Source of the DNA: Candidatus Aceula lacicola
GTDB taxonomy: Bacteria > Omnitrophota > Gorgyraeia > Zapsychrales > Aceulaceae
Length of the DNA: 59,239 nt
Direction: 5' to 3'
Assembly: GCA_030765785.1 (NCBI GenBank)
Contig: JAVCCC010000021.1
Coordinates: 1-59,239, forward strand
The position numbers and the translations under genes are program-made. The notes under the pieces are model-generated. The model worked only from the letters and a program-made list of their open reading frames with translations. It had not been told where the DNA came from and did no database searches. Positions 39,983 to 47,949 of the stretch are shown here, in pieces; within the stretch, counting starts at the first letter, position 1, and every line of letters begins with the position of its first letter.

Positions 39983-40339
39983 TTATCTCCCCTTTCTTAA
40001 TTCCAAAACAAATTCTTTACTATCTTTTGTTAAAAAAACCCTGCTTTCTTCTACCTTAAAAAGCGTATATCCGGCAATTTGACTTCCAATCTTAAAAACT
40101 TTTCCATTAATAATTGCTAAGCTTTTTCCCTTAGGATCATAGATAACCCCTTCAAGACTTAAATCTCCATGCCGAAGATTTTTATCATAAGTAATGACAG
40201 CACCACTTGGGCTTACCAATGACCAAAAAGGATCTCTTTTACCATGTGAGTCATATACAAAAGATGTTTTCTCCTCAGCCAATGCTGCACTAGATGACAA
40301 AAAAATAAAAAATACTAAAACTAAATATCGCATAATCAT
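39983..40339 (-). CDS. pilP: Type IV pilus assembly lipoprotein-like protein PilP
   Basis: 118 aa. Hydrophobic N-terminal signal ('LVLVFFIFLSSSAAL') followed by a small periplasmic beta domain. It contains 'GKRDPFWSLV', which resembles the conserved RDPF segment of PilP, and 'LSLEGVIYDPKGKSLAIINGKVFKIGSQIAGYTLFKVEESRVFLT', the beta-barrel that docks PilQ. No lipobox cysteine is visible, unlike proteobacterial PilP. Assigned mainly by position between pilO and pilQ. A second ATG two codons on may be the true start. Confidence 0.75.
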   Translation of the reverse strand: MIMRYLVLVFFIFLSSSAALAEEKTSFVYDSHGKRDPFWSLVSPSGAVITYDKNLRHGDLSLEGVIYDPKGKSLAIINGKVFKIGSQIAGYTLFKVEESRVFLTKDSKEFVLELRKGR

Positions 40340-40345
40340 CTCTTT

Positions 40346-40942
40346 TTAATTCTTCTCCATGACAAAAATTGTAATAGCAATTTTAACAATATGCCTTCTC
40401 GGATGCCCGCTATTTTGTGTAATATCAAAATCTTCGATACTCATAAAAACTTCATCTGTTTCAATGCGATTAAACAGCTCCCCAATCGCATGGTAGCCGC
40501 CTTGTCCTCTAACATAAATAGGAAGTGAGAAATATTTTCCTCCATCATTCTCTAAAACAAGTTCTTGAGAATCTTTCAACGGCATAATCTGATCAATTTG
40601 AACATCTGAACTAATCGCAAGACGAGAAATCTTTTCAAGCAACATTGGAATTTCTTCTCTAGACAAAACGCTCATTTCAACTTTAGAGAGATTCCCTCGT
40701 AAACGCGACACTTCTTTTTGATAATGCGGCATATTCTTAAGATTATACTTCGTCTCTTTTAACTCTTTTGATAATTCGACACTCTTTGGAATGAGAGATT
40801 TAAGCGCATTAATCTGAAAACCCATAATAAAAACATAATCAAAAAGTAAAACAAAGAGAATAAATCCCGCAAGAAAATAATATTTCATTTTTCCTGTTAT
40901 TTCTGGAATTTCAAAAGGTATTTTATCTATTAAATTTTTCAT
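40346..40942 (-). CDS. pilO: Type IV pilus inner-membrane protein PilO
   Basis: 198 aa from the ATG at 40940-40942. A TTG directly upstream is less likely because GAGG is too close to it. One transmembrane helix ('KMKYYFLAGFILFVLLFDYVFI' region), then a coiled coil ('SKELKETKYNLKNMPHYQKEVSRLRGNLSKVEM'), then a periplasmic domain with 'QGGYHAIGELFNRIE', a PilO signature. PilO pairs with PilN to form the alignment complex. The start overlaps pilN by 20 nt. Confidence 0.85.
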   Translation of the reverse strand: MKNLIDKIPFEIPEITGKMKYYFLAGFILFVLLFDYVFIMGFQINALKSLIPKSVELSKELKETKYNLKNMPHYQKEVSRLRGNLSKVEMSVLSREEIPMLLEKISRLAISSDVQIDQIMPLKDSQELVLENDGGKYFSLPIYVRGQGGYHAIGELFNRIETDEVFMSIEDFDITQNSGHPRRHIVKIAITIFVMEKN

Positions 40943-41525
40943 CAAGCCTCAACGTAATAACAAAATCGGCAATTTGAGTTGAATGAATATTGCGTCTCTG
41001 AATAGACCCAACTTCAATGTCCTGCAAACCAACCATAAATTCTTTTTGCTTTTTTAAATTTGAGCTAAAGTTTCCTACGCTCGTCATCTCATCGTTTTTC
41101 TTAGACACAGCACTACCTTTAATAAGAAACACGTTTTTACTAAGCGAGATTTTATCAAGCCAAAGCCCTTGCGGAACCATGTCACCAATAACATTTATTT
41201 TTTCTGCCCAAGAAATTCTTTTTTCAATTGTAATTCTTTCTACAATATCGATTTTCTTTCGCAAAATCTGAAGATTTTCTAAAACTTTATCAACATGACC
41301 TTTTTCAGGTGCAATCGAAACCCAACGAGCTTTCTGTCGCCCATAACTTGCAAGCTTAAGAAAAATAGTCATTTGCAACAAAACATGAACACCAACTAAA
41401 AGAATCAAAACCCCTGCAATAGAGCCAACTAAAATTTCCAAAGGAATACTCTTCAGAATCTTTTTAAAGATTTGACCTTTTTTCTTTTTTTGCAACTCTT
41501 CTGGGACTAAATTAATTCTAATCAT
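40923..41525 (-). CDS. pilN: Type IV pilus inner-membrane protein PilN
   Basis: 200 aa. The cytoplasmic N-terminus 'MIRINLVPEELQKKKK' is the INLLP-type peptide that binds PilM. One transmembrane helix follows at about residues 30-52, then a coiled-coil and ferredoxin-like periplasmic domain ('WAEKINVIGDMVPQGLWLDKISL'). The ATG overlaps the pilM stop by 8 nt, as expected for coupled pilM-pilN translation. Confidence 0.87.
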   Translation of the reverse strand: MIRINLVPEELQKKKKGQIFKKILKSIPLEILVGSIAGVLILLVGVHVLLQMTIFLKLASYGRQKARWVSIAPEKGHVDKVLENLQILRKKIDIVERITIEKRISWAEKINVIGDMVPQGLWLDKISLSKNVFLIKGSAVSKKNDEMTSVGNFSSNLKKQKEFMVGLQDIEVGSIQRRNIHSTQIADFVITLRLDEKFNR

Positions 41526-42608
41526 CGCTACAAAGAGAAAGTCCTAATGCAATAGGTAATTGATGAATGTTTTCGCTAAAACTTTCACGAGAAACCTTAT
41601 CCGAAAAATCCAACACATCAACAGGATTCCATCGCTCAACAGGAATGCCTAATTCTTTCATTAAAAAATCCTCAATTTTTGGCAGACGAGAAGAATCTCC
41701 AGTTAGATAAAGCCTTATCGCTTCTACGCTATTCTCTGATGTAAAATAATCAAAAGAGAGCCTAATCTCCGAAACTAAACTAGACAATGTCGCCTGACAT
41801 GCCGAAAGAATTTCATCTGTTTTATCTCCAGGGGCTTGCTTCATCGCTTCAGCCTGATTAACATCTAAGCCAAACACGTTCATAATTTTCTGCGTAAAAT
41901 CTTTGCCTCCCACAGATATATCTCTAGTAAACTTTGGCGTATTTTCATCCAAAATAACAAGACCGCTTTTAACCTCTCCAATGTCTAAAACCGCAACTGT
42001 ACTTACTGATGGATGCTGGCTATCTTGTCCATCTTTTTTACTATTTTGAAGCTTAATAAAAACGTTTGAAAGAGCAACAGCATTTAGGCCAATATTATTA
42101 GGCTGAAGCCCTAAAGAAGAAACAAAATCTATACGCTTCTTAACAATCTCTTTTTAGCAACAGCGACCAACATTAAAACCTTATTATCCTTGTTTTTGTT
42201 ATCCTCAACAATATGACAATCCATGAAAATCTGGTCTTTTGAAAAAGGAAAATACTTGTCTGATTCAAGATAAAGCGATTGACGCAACTGCTTTAAGGGT
42301 ATGCGGGGCATTTTGATAAATCGGATTAATACTCCCTGACCGGATAAGCCTGTGAAAACATTCTTCGAAGAAAATCCAAATCCTGTTAAAATCTTTCGGA
42401 TAGCGCCTGTCATGTCTCCGCTATCAATAGGCTCAACTGCCCAATTGGCAACTTTGAAAACTCCCGTGTTTGACGAGACCATTTCAACCGCCCTACAAAA
42501 TTTTGTGCCAACATCTAAGCCAACACATGACTCTACAGGTTGTTGCGGGACATACCTTCGGATAAATGAAAAGTATTTTTCTAGAAATTTTTGTAAATGA
42601 ATAAGCAT
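41518..42608 (-). pseudogene. pilM: Type IV pilus ATPase-like PilM, interrupted by a one-base deletion
   Basis: Two overlapping frames encode one PilM. The N-terminal part (to about residue 153) has 'CVGLDVGTKFCRAVEM', the actin-like phosphate 1 loop, and ends 'VAVAKK' before shifting into a stop at 42129. The C-terminal frame reads on from 'RIDFVSSLGLQPNNIGLNAVALS' through 'AVLDIGEVKSG' (phosphate 2) and 'YLTGDSSRLPKIEDFLMKELGIPVER' (adenosine loop). Adding one A to the A5 tract (T5 on the plus strand, 42151-42155) fuses the halves into about 363 aa, normal PilM length. PilM recruits PilN at the inner membrane. Sequencing or assembly error, true mutation and phase variation are all open. Confidence 0.85.
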
Positions 42609-42684
42609 GTATGTCGATATAAAGTCTGTATATAAAGATTACTTTGTAATATATATATTATACAGTAGATATTTTCTTTTCTCT

Positions 42685-42712
42685 ATAATAAACTTCTTTT
42701 TCTACATGTAAA
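42685..42712 (-). promoter_or_regulatory. Candidate promoter of the pilM operon
   Basis: -35 TTTACA (42707-42712, 5 of 6) and -10 TATTAT (42685-42690, 5 of 6), with a 16-nt spacer, in the 155-nt gap between the minor pilin and pilM. Several other AT-rich -10-like boxes are close by (for example TATAAT near 42655), so the exact start is uncertain. Confidence 0.45.
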
Positions 42713-42763
42713 GAATTTTATCACTTTTTTCAAATATAAAAATATCAACTAATTCTAGAAAAC

Positions 42764-43153
42764 TTAAGGCACAAGAACTCCCCCAGTATCAATTCTGAAA
42801 ATAACCGTTCCCGTTTGACCTAAAACAAAGGGGCTCGCTCTTAACGAATAGCCACTTGCAGAAAAAGTACAAGAATATTCATAACCTGATATTGTTGCGC
42901 TACAATACGAACTGTTGATATACGGAGGCGTTACATCTGTAAGGGATGCAATATCTTGAGGATAAATTCCGACAGTTAAGGCATACAATTCAGAAGCCGT
43001 AGACATAGCCTTTAAGCTACTTCTCGCTAAAGCTTCATTCGAAACCATTTTTGCCCTTAAGATCCCTGGAATTGCAATCGAAGCCAAAAGAGCAATAATA
43101 GCGACTGAAATCATGATTTCGACCAAAGTAAACCCGAGCTGATTCTTTTTCAT
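42764..43153 (-). CDS. Type IV pilin-like protein (second pilin)
   Basis: 129 aa. Class III signal and N-methylation site: Gly7 followed by 'FTLVEIMISVAIIALLASIAIP', with Glu at mature position 5. Prepilin peptidase would cut after Gly7. The helical spine continues 'ILRAKMVSNEALARSSLKAMS'. The globular half has a C-x10-C loop ('YCSATISGYEYSC'), shared with the pilin at 43289-43681, and overall similarity suggests duplication. It lies between the major pilin and pilM with its own promoter, so it is probably a minor or alternative subunit. Confidence 0.9.
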   Translation of the reverse strand: MKKNQLGFTLVEIMISVAIIALLASIAIPGILRAKMVSNEALARSSLKAMSTASELYALTVGIYPQDIASLTDVTPPYINSSYCSATISGYEYSCTFSASGYSLRASPFVLGQTGTVIFRIDTGGVLVP

Positions 43154-43187
43154 TTAATCTCCAATTAAATCGCAGGCTATTCACTTT

Positions 43188-43216
43188 ATTATACAAACCT
43201 TGCCCAATTAGCTCAA
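43188..43216 (-). promoter_or_regulatory. Promoter of the second pilin gene
   Basis: -35 TTGAGC (43211-43216, 4 of 6) and -10 TATAAT (43188-43193, perfect), with a 17-nt spacer. The start near 43181 gives a 28-nt leader. It lies just downstream of the strong terminator of the first pilin, so the two pilins are separate transcription units. Confidence 0.65.
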
Positions 43217-43230
43217 TACATAAATTGTAT

Positions 43231-43264
43231 AAAAAATGGGCGAGAGGTAAAACCTCTCGCCCAT
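43231..43264 (-). terminator. Strong intrinsic terminator after the major pilin gene
   Basis: TGGGCGAGAGGT and ACCTCTCGCCCA (43252-43263 and 43237-43248) form a 12-bp perfect stem with a 3-nt TTT loop, 13 bp if the next A-T pair is counted. On the minus strand it is followed by TTTTTT (43236-43231). This is the best terminator in the window and ends an abundant monocistronic pilin message. Confidence 0.95.
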
Positions 43265-43288
43265 CAATGCACCTTCTTAATCATCAAA

Positions 43289-43681
43289 TTATTCTGATGT
43301 TAAAACACCGCCTGTCGTCATTGTAAAAGTTGACGATCCACTTGTGCCTCTTGTGACAGGTTCTGCTTCCAACGTATATCCAGAATCAGTGTCAAAAGTA
43401 CAACCATAATCATAACCAGATACTGTTGTAGAACAGTATGCTGAGTTTAGGTAAGGTGGAGTCGCATCTGTTAATGAGTCAATGTGATCTGGATAATTTC
43501 CAGAATTAGCCGTTGCGAATGTTTCTGCAGCTGTAGAGATTGTACGAAGCGTGCTTTGTGCGAGCGCGTCATTAGCTGAAATCTTTGCCCTAAGTAAATT
43601 AGGGATAGCGATTGCAGCCAGCAAAGCGATGATCGCAACAACGATCATAATTTCAACGAGTGTAAAACCTTTTCTATTCAT
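43289..43681 (-). CDS. pilA: Type IV major pilin PilA-like
   Basis: 130 aa. Prepilin leader MNRKG with cleavage expected after Gly5, then the hydrophobic 'FTLVEIMIVVAIIALLAAIAIP' with Glu5 of the mature protein. A short globular domain contains the C-x10-C loop ('YCSTTVSGYDYGC'), and the C-terminus ends 'MTTGGVLTSE'. Strong promoter, long structured leader, AAGGAGG ribosome binding site and private terminator all mark it as the abundant subunit. Similar to the pilin at 42764-43153. Pseudopilin use in a type II secretion system cannot be excluded. Confidence 0.92.
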   Translation of the reverse strand: MNRKGFTLVEIMIVVAIIALLAAIAIPNLLRAKISANDALAQSTLRTISTAAETFATANSGNYPDHIDSLTDATPPYLNSAYCSTTVSGYDYGCTFDTDSGYTLEAEPVTRGTSGSSTFTMTTGGVLTSE

Positions 43682-43814
43682 AATTCTTACCTCCTTTCAG
43701 GATTAAGAATAAGCTATTCATGAAACAGCTCCTGAAAGAAAGAAAAAACTGAACGTATAATGACGTTTTAAAACTCTTCATTTCAGGATTATTCAACCAA
43801 CAGCTCAAATCCTT
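43682..43814 (-). promoter_or_regulatory. Structured 5' leader of the major pilin mRNA
   Basis: About 133 nt between the predicted start (near 43814) and the pilA ATG. It holds two copies of TAATCCTGAAA (43781-43791 and 43695-43705). Between them is one antisense copy, CTTTCAGGA (43730-43738 on the minus strand), which can pair with either. The second copy abuts the ribosome binding site AAGGAGG (43690-43696), sharing three bases with it. Pairing of the middle element with the second copy would partly hide that site, and pairing with the first would free it. Switch function is inference from the pairing only. Confidence 0.45.
43694..43791 (-). repeat. Duplicated leader element with an inverted copy
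   Basis: Direct repeat of 11 nt (TTTCAGGATTA on the plus strand) at 43695-43705 and 43781-43791. An inverted copy, TCCTGAAAG, lies at 43730-43738. Each direct copy is flanked by similar sequence, including GAGCTGTT and TGAATA, so about 40 nt of leader looks duplicated and diverged. Confidence 0.75.
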
Positions 43815-43820
43815 TGTATC

Positions 43821-43849
43821 ATTCTATCCTTACCCTCCTTCCTTGTCAA
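43821..43849 (-). promoter_or_regulatory. Promoter of the major pilin gene
   Basis: -35 TTGACA (43844-43849, perfect) and -10 TAGAAT (43821-43826, 5 of 6), with a 17-nt spacer on the minus strand. It is a sigma-70-type match. No sigma-54 GG-N10-GC element, the usual pilA control in Pseudomonas, is visible upstream. Confidence 0.8.
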
Positions 43850-43933
43850 ATCGTTTTCAACAAAGATTATCTTTTACCTAATACAAGTATATCACGCAAA
43901 AATAACGTCTACCAAATTAAAAAAATAAGAATA

Positions 43934-44971
43934 TTAATAATTTTTTATGCGGCGCTCAATTTGTTGTTTCTGTTTTTGAGCCCTAGAAAGGTCTTTTTTA
44001 AGCTTTTTAAGTTCGATTTGAAATTTTTTATTTTCTGCTTCAAGCTTTGCGGCTTCAGAACGCAGCCTTTCAACTTTTTCTGTATCAATATGCTGTTTAA
44101 AACTCTGGCTTCTTTCTTCTATTGCAGAAAAATCATCCTGAAGTCCCTGCTTTTGACTCTCGACTTGATCAATTTCACTTTGAAGCACATCTGATTGTTT
44201 TTGATATTGCTCTAAAACAATAGCATGCTCTTTTTTAAAAGAATCTTGCTGGGACAACAAAACAAGAGCATCCTCGTAGAGACTAAGCATTTCTGAATAA
44301 ATTTTCTCATTTTCTACGTTAAGCGTTTGGAATCGCTCACGAAAAGATAAAATCTCTTGATTAAGGTTCTCGATTTCTTCATTCCAATCCTTACGGTCTG
44401 CTTCGCTCATTTCCAAAAGTTCTACAAGCCGAATCTTTTGCCCTTCGTATTGATCAAAAGTTTCCCAATATTCTTTCTGCCCAGACTTATTTCTTTTTTC
44501 TGAAAAACGTATATTCTTCTTAAGCACAGCTATTTCCAATCCCATTCGCTCATTCTGATTCTCTTTTTTCTTGATATCCGCCTTAAGGATGCTAGCCTTT
44601 TCTTCAAAATCTATTTTTCTTTTAATAAAATCACTCAAAATTCTCTCGAGACGAAAAATCTCCTCTCGCATTTCCCCTATTGCTTGCGAAACAGCCCCAT
44701 CTTCAAAACCAAAATTTTCTATCTTCACATTCTCTTTTTCTACTTGCTCTGACAAATAATCTATCTCTTGAGCTAACTGTTTATTTTCTGACAAAACTAA
44801 ATCATTGTCATACGAAAGCTTGTCCATGCTAATTTTGAGCTCAGAAATACTTTTAGCCCAAGAGTCAAAAAAGCTTGGAATAGATGTCTGATATTGCGAA
44901 AATGTATCGCTAGCGAAAAACAAACACAGCGCGACACTCCCAATAATAAGTATAAATAATTTCGTTCTCAT
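43934..44971 (-). CDS. Exported coiled-coil protein of unknown function in the pilus cluster
   Basis: 345 aa. I do not recognise a family. An N-terminal hydrophobic segment ('KLFILIIGSVALCLFFASDTF') acts as signal peptide or anchor. Nearly everything after residue 40 is predicted coiled coil, with dense Glu, Lys, Leu and Gln heptads ('ENKQLAQEIDYLSEQVEKENVKIENFGFE' and 'AAKLEAENKKFQIELKKLKKDL'). No enzymatic motif is visible. It starts 7 nt after pilC and so is probably co-transcribed with the pilus platform genes. A periplasmic scaffold or spacer role is inference. Confidence 0.8.
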   Translation of the reverse strand: MRTKLFILIIGSVALCLFFASDTFSQYQTSIPSFFDSWAKSISELKISMDKLSYDNDLVLSENKQLAQEIDYLSEQVEKENVKIENFGFEDGAVSQAIGEMREEIFRLERILSDFIKRKIDFEEKASILKADIKKKENQNERMGLEIAVLKKNIRFSEKRNKSGQKEYWETFDQYEGQKIRLVELLEMSEADRKDWNEEIENLNQEILSFRERFQTLNVENEKIYSEMLSLYEDALVLLSQQDSFKKEHAIVLEQYQKQSDVLQSEIDQVESQKQGLQDDFSAIEERSQSFKQHIDTEKVERLRSEAAKLEAENKKFQIELKKLKKDLSRAQKQKQQIERRIKNY

Positions 44972-44977
44972 TAACTT

Positions 44978-46186
44978 TTATTTAATCATTGTTGTTATAT
45001 TAATAATTGGCAAAAACAGCGCAATAACAATAAACCCAACCACAATACCCAAAAATCCAATGATGAGTGGCTCAATCATGCTTGTTAAACCAGAAACAGC
45101 AGCATCCACCTGATCGTCATAAAATTCAGCAATCTTTGTTAGCATGGCTTCCATCTTTCCTGTTTTTTCACCAACAGAAATCATACGAATAACCATTTTT
45201 GGAAAAACATCGCTTTTTGACAAAGGTTCCGAAATGCTTTCACCATCACGAATATGATCACATGCATCGTTTGAAACAATTTCAATGACACGATTTCCAG
45301 AACTTTTTCCAACAATCTCTAATGACGTAAGAATGGGAACCCCGCTTTGTATTAATGTCGCAAGCGTTCGACTAAAACGACTAATGGCAACTTTTTGAAT
45401 AAGAGGACCAAAAATTGGAAGCTTAAGAATAATACGATCAATCTGAAGGCTTCCACTCTTTGTTTTTTTATAATTAACAAAAAAGATGAACAGTCCAACA
45501 AGAATAAAAATGGCAAACAAAAAGCTAGACCTCAAATTTTCACTCAAAGTGATTAGCACCTGTGTCATGGCAGGCAATTCATGCCCTAAAGAATCATAAA
45601 TTTCTTTAAATGTTGGAACAACTTTAATCAACAAAACCAAGGTAATAACCATTGCCATACAAATAACAACAATTGGATAAACCATTGCTGCTTTTACTTT
45701 GCGTTTTAATTTAAGTGTTTTTTCCATGTATCCAGCAATACGATTTAAAAGCTCGTTTAAGGCACCTCCTGTTTCACCTGCCTTGACCATGCTGACAAAA
45801 AGCGTATCAAAAACTTTTGGATGTTTTGCAAATGCTGCTGAAAGACTATTTCCAACAGACACATCTTCTCGAATAGTTGCAATAACCTCTTTAAAATACC
45901 GCTCCGTGACCTGCTCCTCTAATGCTTCTAAGCTTTGCAAAATAGGAATGCCTGCCTCAATCATCGTCGAAAGCTGACGCGTAAAAACAACCAAGTCATC
46001 TGGCTTAACCTTATTACCTCCAAAAGAAATATTTTTAAGATCTACGTCTTTTGTTTCTTCGACCGAAATAACAATTAAATTACGCTTGCGCAACTCTTTG
46101 ATAACGGATTCTTCATCTTCGGCAACAACTTTACCACCAATCGTTGCAGCGTTTTCATCCTTTGCGACATATTTATATTTTGGCAT
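44978..46186 (-). CDS. pilC: Type IV pilus/type II secretion inner-membrane platform protein PilC/GspF
   Basis: 402 aa. Two homologous T2SSF helical domains at about residues 70-195 and 270-395, joined by transmembrane helices ('IVVICMAMVITLVLLIKVV', 'SSFLFAIFILVGLFIFF' and a C-terminal 'IIGFLGIVVGFIVIALFLPI'). Typical text includes 'VVFTRQLSTMIEAGIPILQSLEAL' and 'MVKAGETGGAL'. PilC transmits the PilB ATPase motion to pilin extraction. The N-terminus 'MPKYKYVAKDENA' is family-typical. The gap to pilB is 56 nt. Confidence 0.95.
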   Translation of the reverse strand: MPKYKYVAKDENAATIGGKVVAEDEESVIKELRKRNLIVISVEETKDVDLKNISFGGNKVKPDDLVVFTRQLSTMIEAGIPILQSLEALEEQVTERYFKEVIATIREDVSVGNSLSAAFAKHPKVFDTLFVSMVKAGETGGALNELLNRIAGYMEKTLKLKRKVKAAMVYPIVVICMAMVITLVLLIKVVPTFKEIYDSLGHELPAMTQVLITLSENLRSSFLFAIFILVGLFIFFVNYKKTKSGSLQIDRIILKLPIFGPLIQKVAISRFSRTLATLIQSGVPILTSLEIVGKSSGNRVIEIVSNDACDHIRDGESISEPLSKSDVFPKMVIRMISVGEKTGKMEAMLTKIAEFYDDQVDAAVSGLTSMIEPLIIGFLGIVVGFIVIALFLPIINITTMIK

Positions 46187-46242
46187 AAGTAAACTCCTGT
46201 TCTAAAAACTTTTATTAGCAAAACAATGCTCTACCCGCATGT

Positions 46243-47949
46243 TTATTCGGAACTTGCCACTCTAAAAACTTCTTCAATGGTTGTCACTCCAGAAACAAAC
46301 TTTTCAACCATATCATCCCAAAGCGTTGTCATCCCCTGCTTAACTGCATAATCTTTAATCTCCGACGTGGAAGACCCCTTAATCAACATCTCTCGCACAT
46401 GCTCATCTACTTCTAAAACTTCAACAATACCCGTTCGACCATAATATCCTGTTTGCCGACAAAAATCACATCCTTTGCCATGATAAAACTTTGTTCCAGG
46501 CTTAATTTTATCTTTGATATCCTTTAAAACATTATCTAGCAATTTGATTTCTTCACGGCACTTTGGGCAAATCGTTCGACATAATCGTTGTGCACAAATT
46601 GCAATCACACTAGAGGAAACTAAAAAAGATTCAACGCCCATATCAACCAATCGCGTCAAAGCACCAGCCGCATCATTCGTATGCAAAGTCGATAAAACAA
46701 GTTGGCCAGTTAAAGATGCCTTAATAGCAATATCTGCTGTTTCAGAATCGCGAATTTCTCCCAACATAACAACATCTGGACTTTGACGCAAAATCGATCT
46801 TAAACCAGAAGCAAACGTAAGGCCAATATCTGCACGTGCTTGAATTTGCGTAAGACCATCAATAAGATACTCAACGGGATCTTCAACTGTAATAATATTT
46901 TTATCAACCGTATTAAGCTGACTGATGATCGAATAAAGTGTTGTTGACTTTCCGCTTCCCGTCGGTCCAGTGACTAAAATCATTCCAAAAGGTTTAGAAA
47001 TCGCCTCTGTCAATTTCTCCAAAGGTTTCTTAGAAAAACTAAGCCCATCTAGTCCAGACGATAAATTGCTTTTATCAAGAATACGAATAACAATTTTCTC
47101 GCCAAACGTTGTGGGAAGCAACGAAACGCGAAAATCAACTTCTTTTGATGAAAGTCTCATTTTAAAACGACCATCTTGCGGAACCTGCGTCTCTGTAATA
47201 TTAATCCCTGCCATAATTTTAATGCGAACAATAACTGCATTTTGATTTACTCTCGGAATAGTTAAAACTTCTCTTAAAACGCCATCAATGCGATAACGAA
47301 CACGAGCAGAGGTCTCGCTTGGTTCGATGTGAATATCAGACGCTCTTTCCTTTAATGCTTCACGAATAATTAAATCAACCATACGAACAATCGGAGCTCG
47401 CGCGCTTTCTTCAAGATTAATTTCTTGCGCCCCACCTTCTTCTTTCTCATTAATAATTTCAAAATCTTCGATATCAATGTCTCGGCTCACTTCGGCTACG
47501 CTTTCGGCGTCCGCAACACCATAATAATTATCAAGTGCCTGCGCAATCTTAGATTCTTCGCTAATAACCACATCCACATTTTTATTTGTTAATGTTTTTA
47601 AATCATCGACTGCAAAAATATTAAACGGATCCGATAGCGCAACTGTAATTGTTTTTCCAAGTTTCGATATTGGAATGAGATGATATTGACGCGCGATGCG
47701 CGCTGGGATCATTTCTTTAAGCGATGGGTCAATTTTGTATTTAGAAAGATTAATCGTCGGGATATGAAATTCTTTAACAAGAAGACTCAGAAGATCTTGT
47801 TCAGAAACAAAACCTTTTTCAATTAAAATCCTATCAAGTCCGATGCCTTTTTCTTTCTGCAACACCACCGCATCATCAAGATCCTTCTTGCTGATCCCAT
47901 GCGAATGAGCAAGAGCATCTAAAACTTTTTCTTTAATTGTTTTTACCAT
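46243..47949 (-). CDS. pilB: Type IV pilus extension ATPase PilB/GspE (copy 1)
   Basis: 568 aa. Cytoplasmic hexameric ATPase that drives pilin polymerisation. The N-terminal MshEN-type domain covers about 1-145, then the N2 domain ('RVRYRIDGVLREV'), then the motor with Walker A GPTGSGKST at 328-336. The Asp box ('ITVEDPVEY'), Walker B 'PDVVMLGEIRD' near 391-401 and the His box 'LVLSTLHTND' follow. A tetracysteine zinc site is formed by 'CPKC' and 'CDFC'. The start overlaps the stop of copy 2 in TAATG. Confidence 0.95.
   Translation of the reverse strand: MVKTIKEKVLDALAHSHGISKKDLDDAVVLQKEKGIGLDRILIEKGFVSEQDLLSLLVKEFHIPTINLSKYKIDPSLKEMIPARIARQYHLIPISKLGKTITVALSDPFNIFAVDDLKTLTNKNVDVVISEESKIAQALDNYYGVADAESVAEVSRDIDIEDFEIINEKEEGGAQEINLEESARAPIVRMVDLIIREALKERASDIHIEPSETSARVRYRIDGVLREVLTIPRVNQNAVIVRIKIMAGINITETQVPQDGRFKMRLSSKEVDFRVSLLPTTFGEKIVIRILDKSNLSSGLDGLSFSKKPLEKLTEAISKPFGMILVTGPTGSGKSTTLYSIISQLNTVDKNIITVEDPVEYLIDGLTQIQARADIGLTFASGLRSILRQSPDVVMLGEIRDSETADIAIKASLTGQLVLSTLHTNDAAGALTRLVDMGVESFLVSSSVIAICAQRLCRTICPKCREEIKLLDNVLKDIKDKIKPGTKFYHGKGCDFCRQTGYYGRTGIVEVLEVDEHVREMLIKGSSTSEIKDYAVKQGMTTLWDDMVEKFVSGVTTIEEVFRVASSE

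Noticed and set aside
43900-43933. T-rich sequence after the coiled-coil gene as a terminator
   Set aside because: Only weak, AU-only pairing could be found; no stable stem precedes the T run.
43814-44194. 126-codon open frame on the plus strand
   Set aside because: It is the shadow of the coiled-coil gene, which has coherent heptads and an operon position; the plus-strand product has low-complexity Phe/Leu composition and no recognisable domain.
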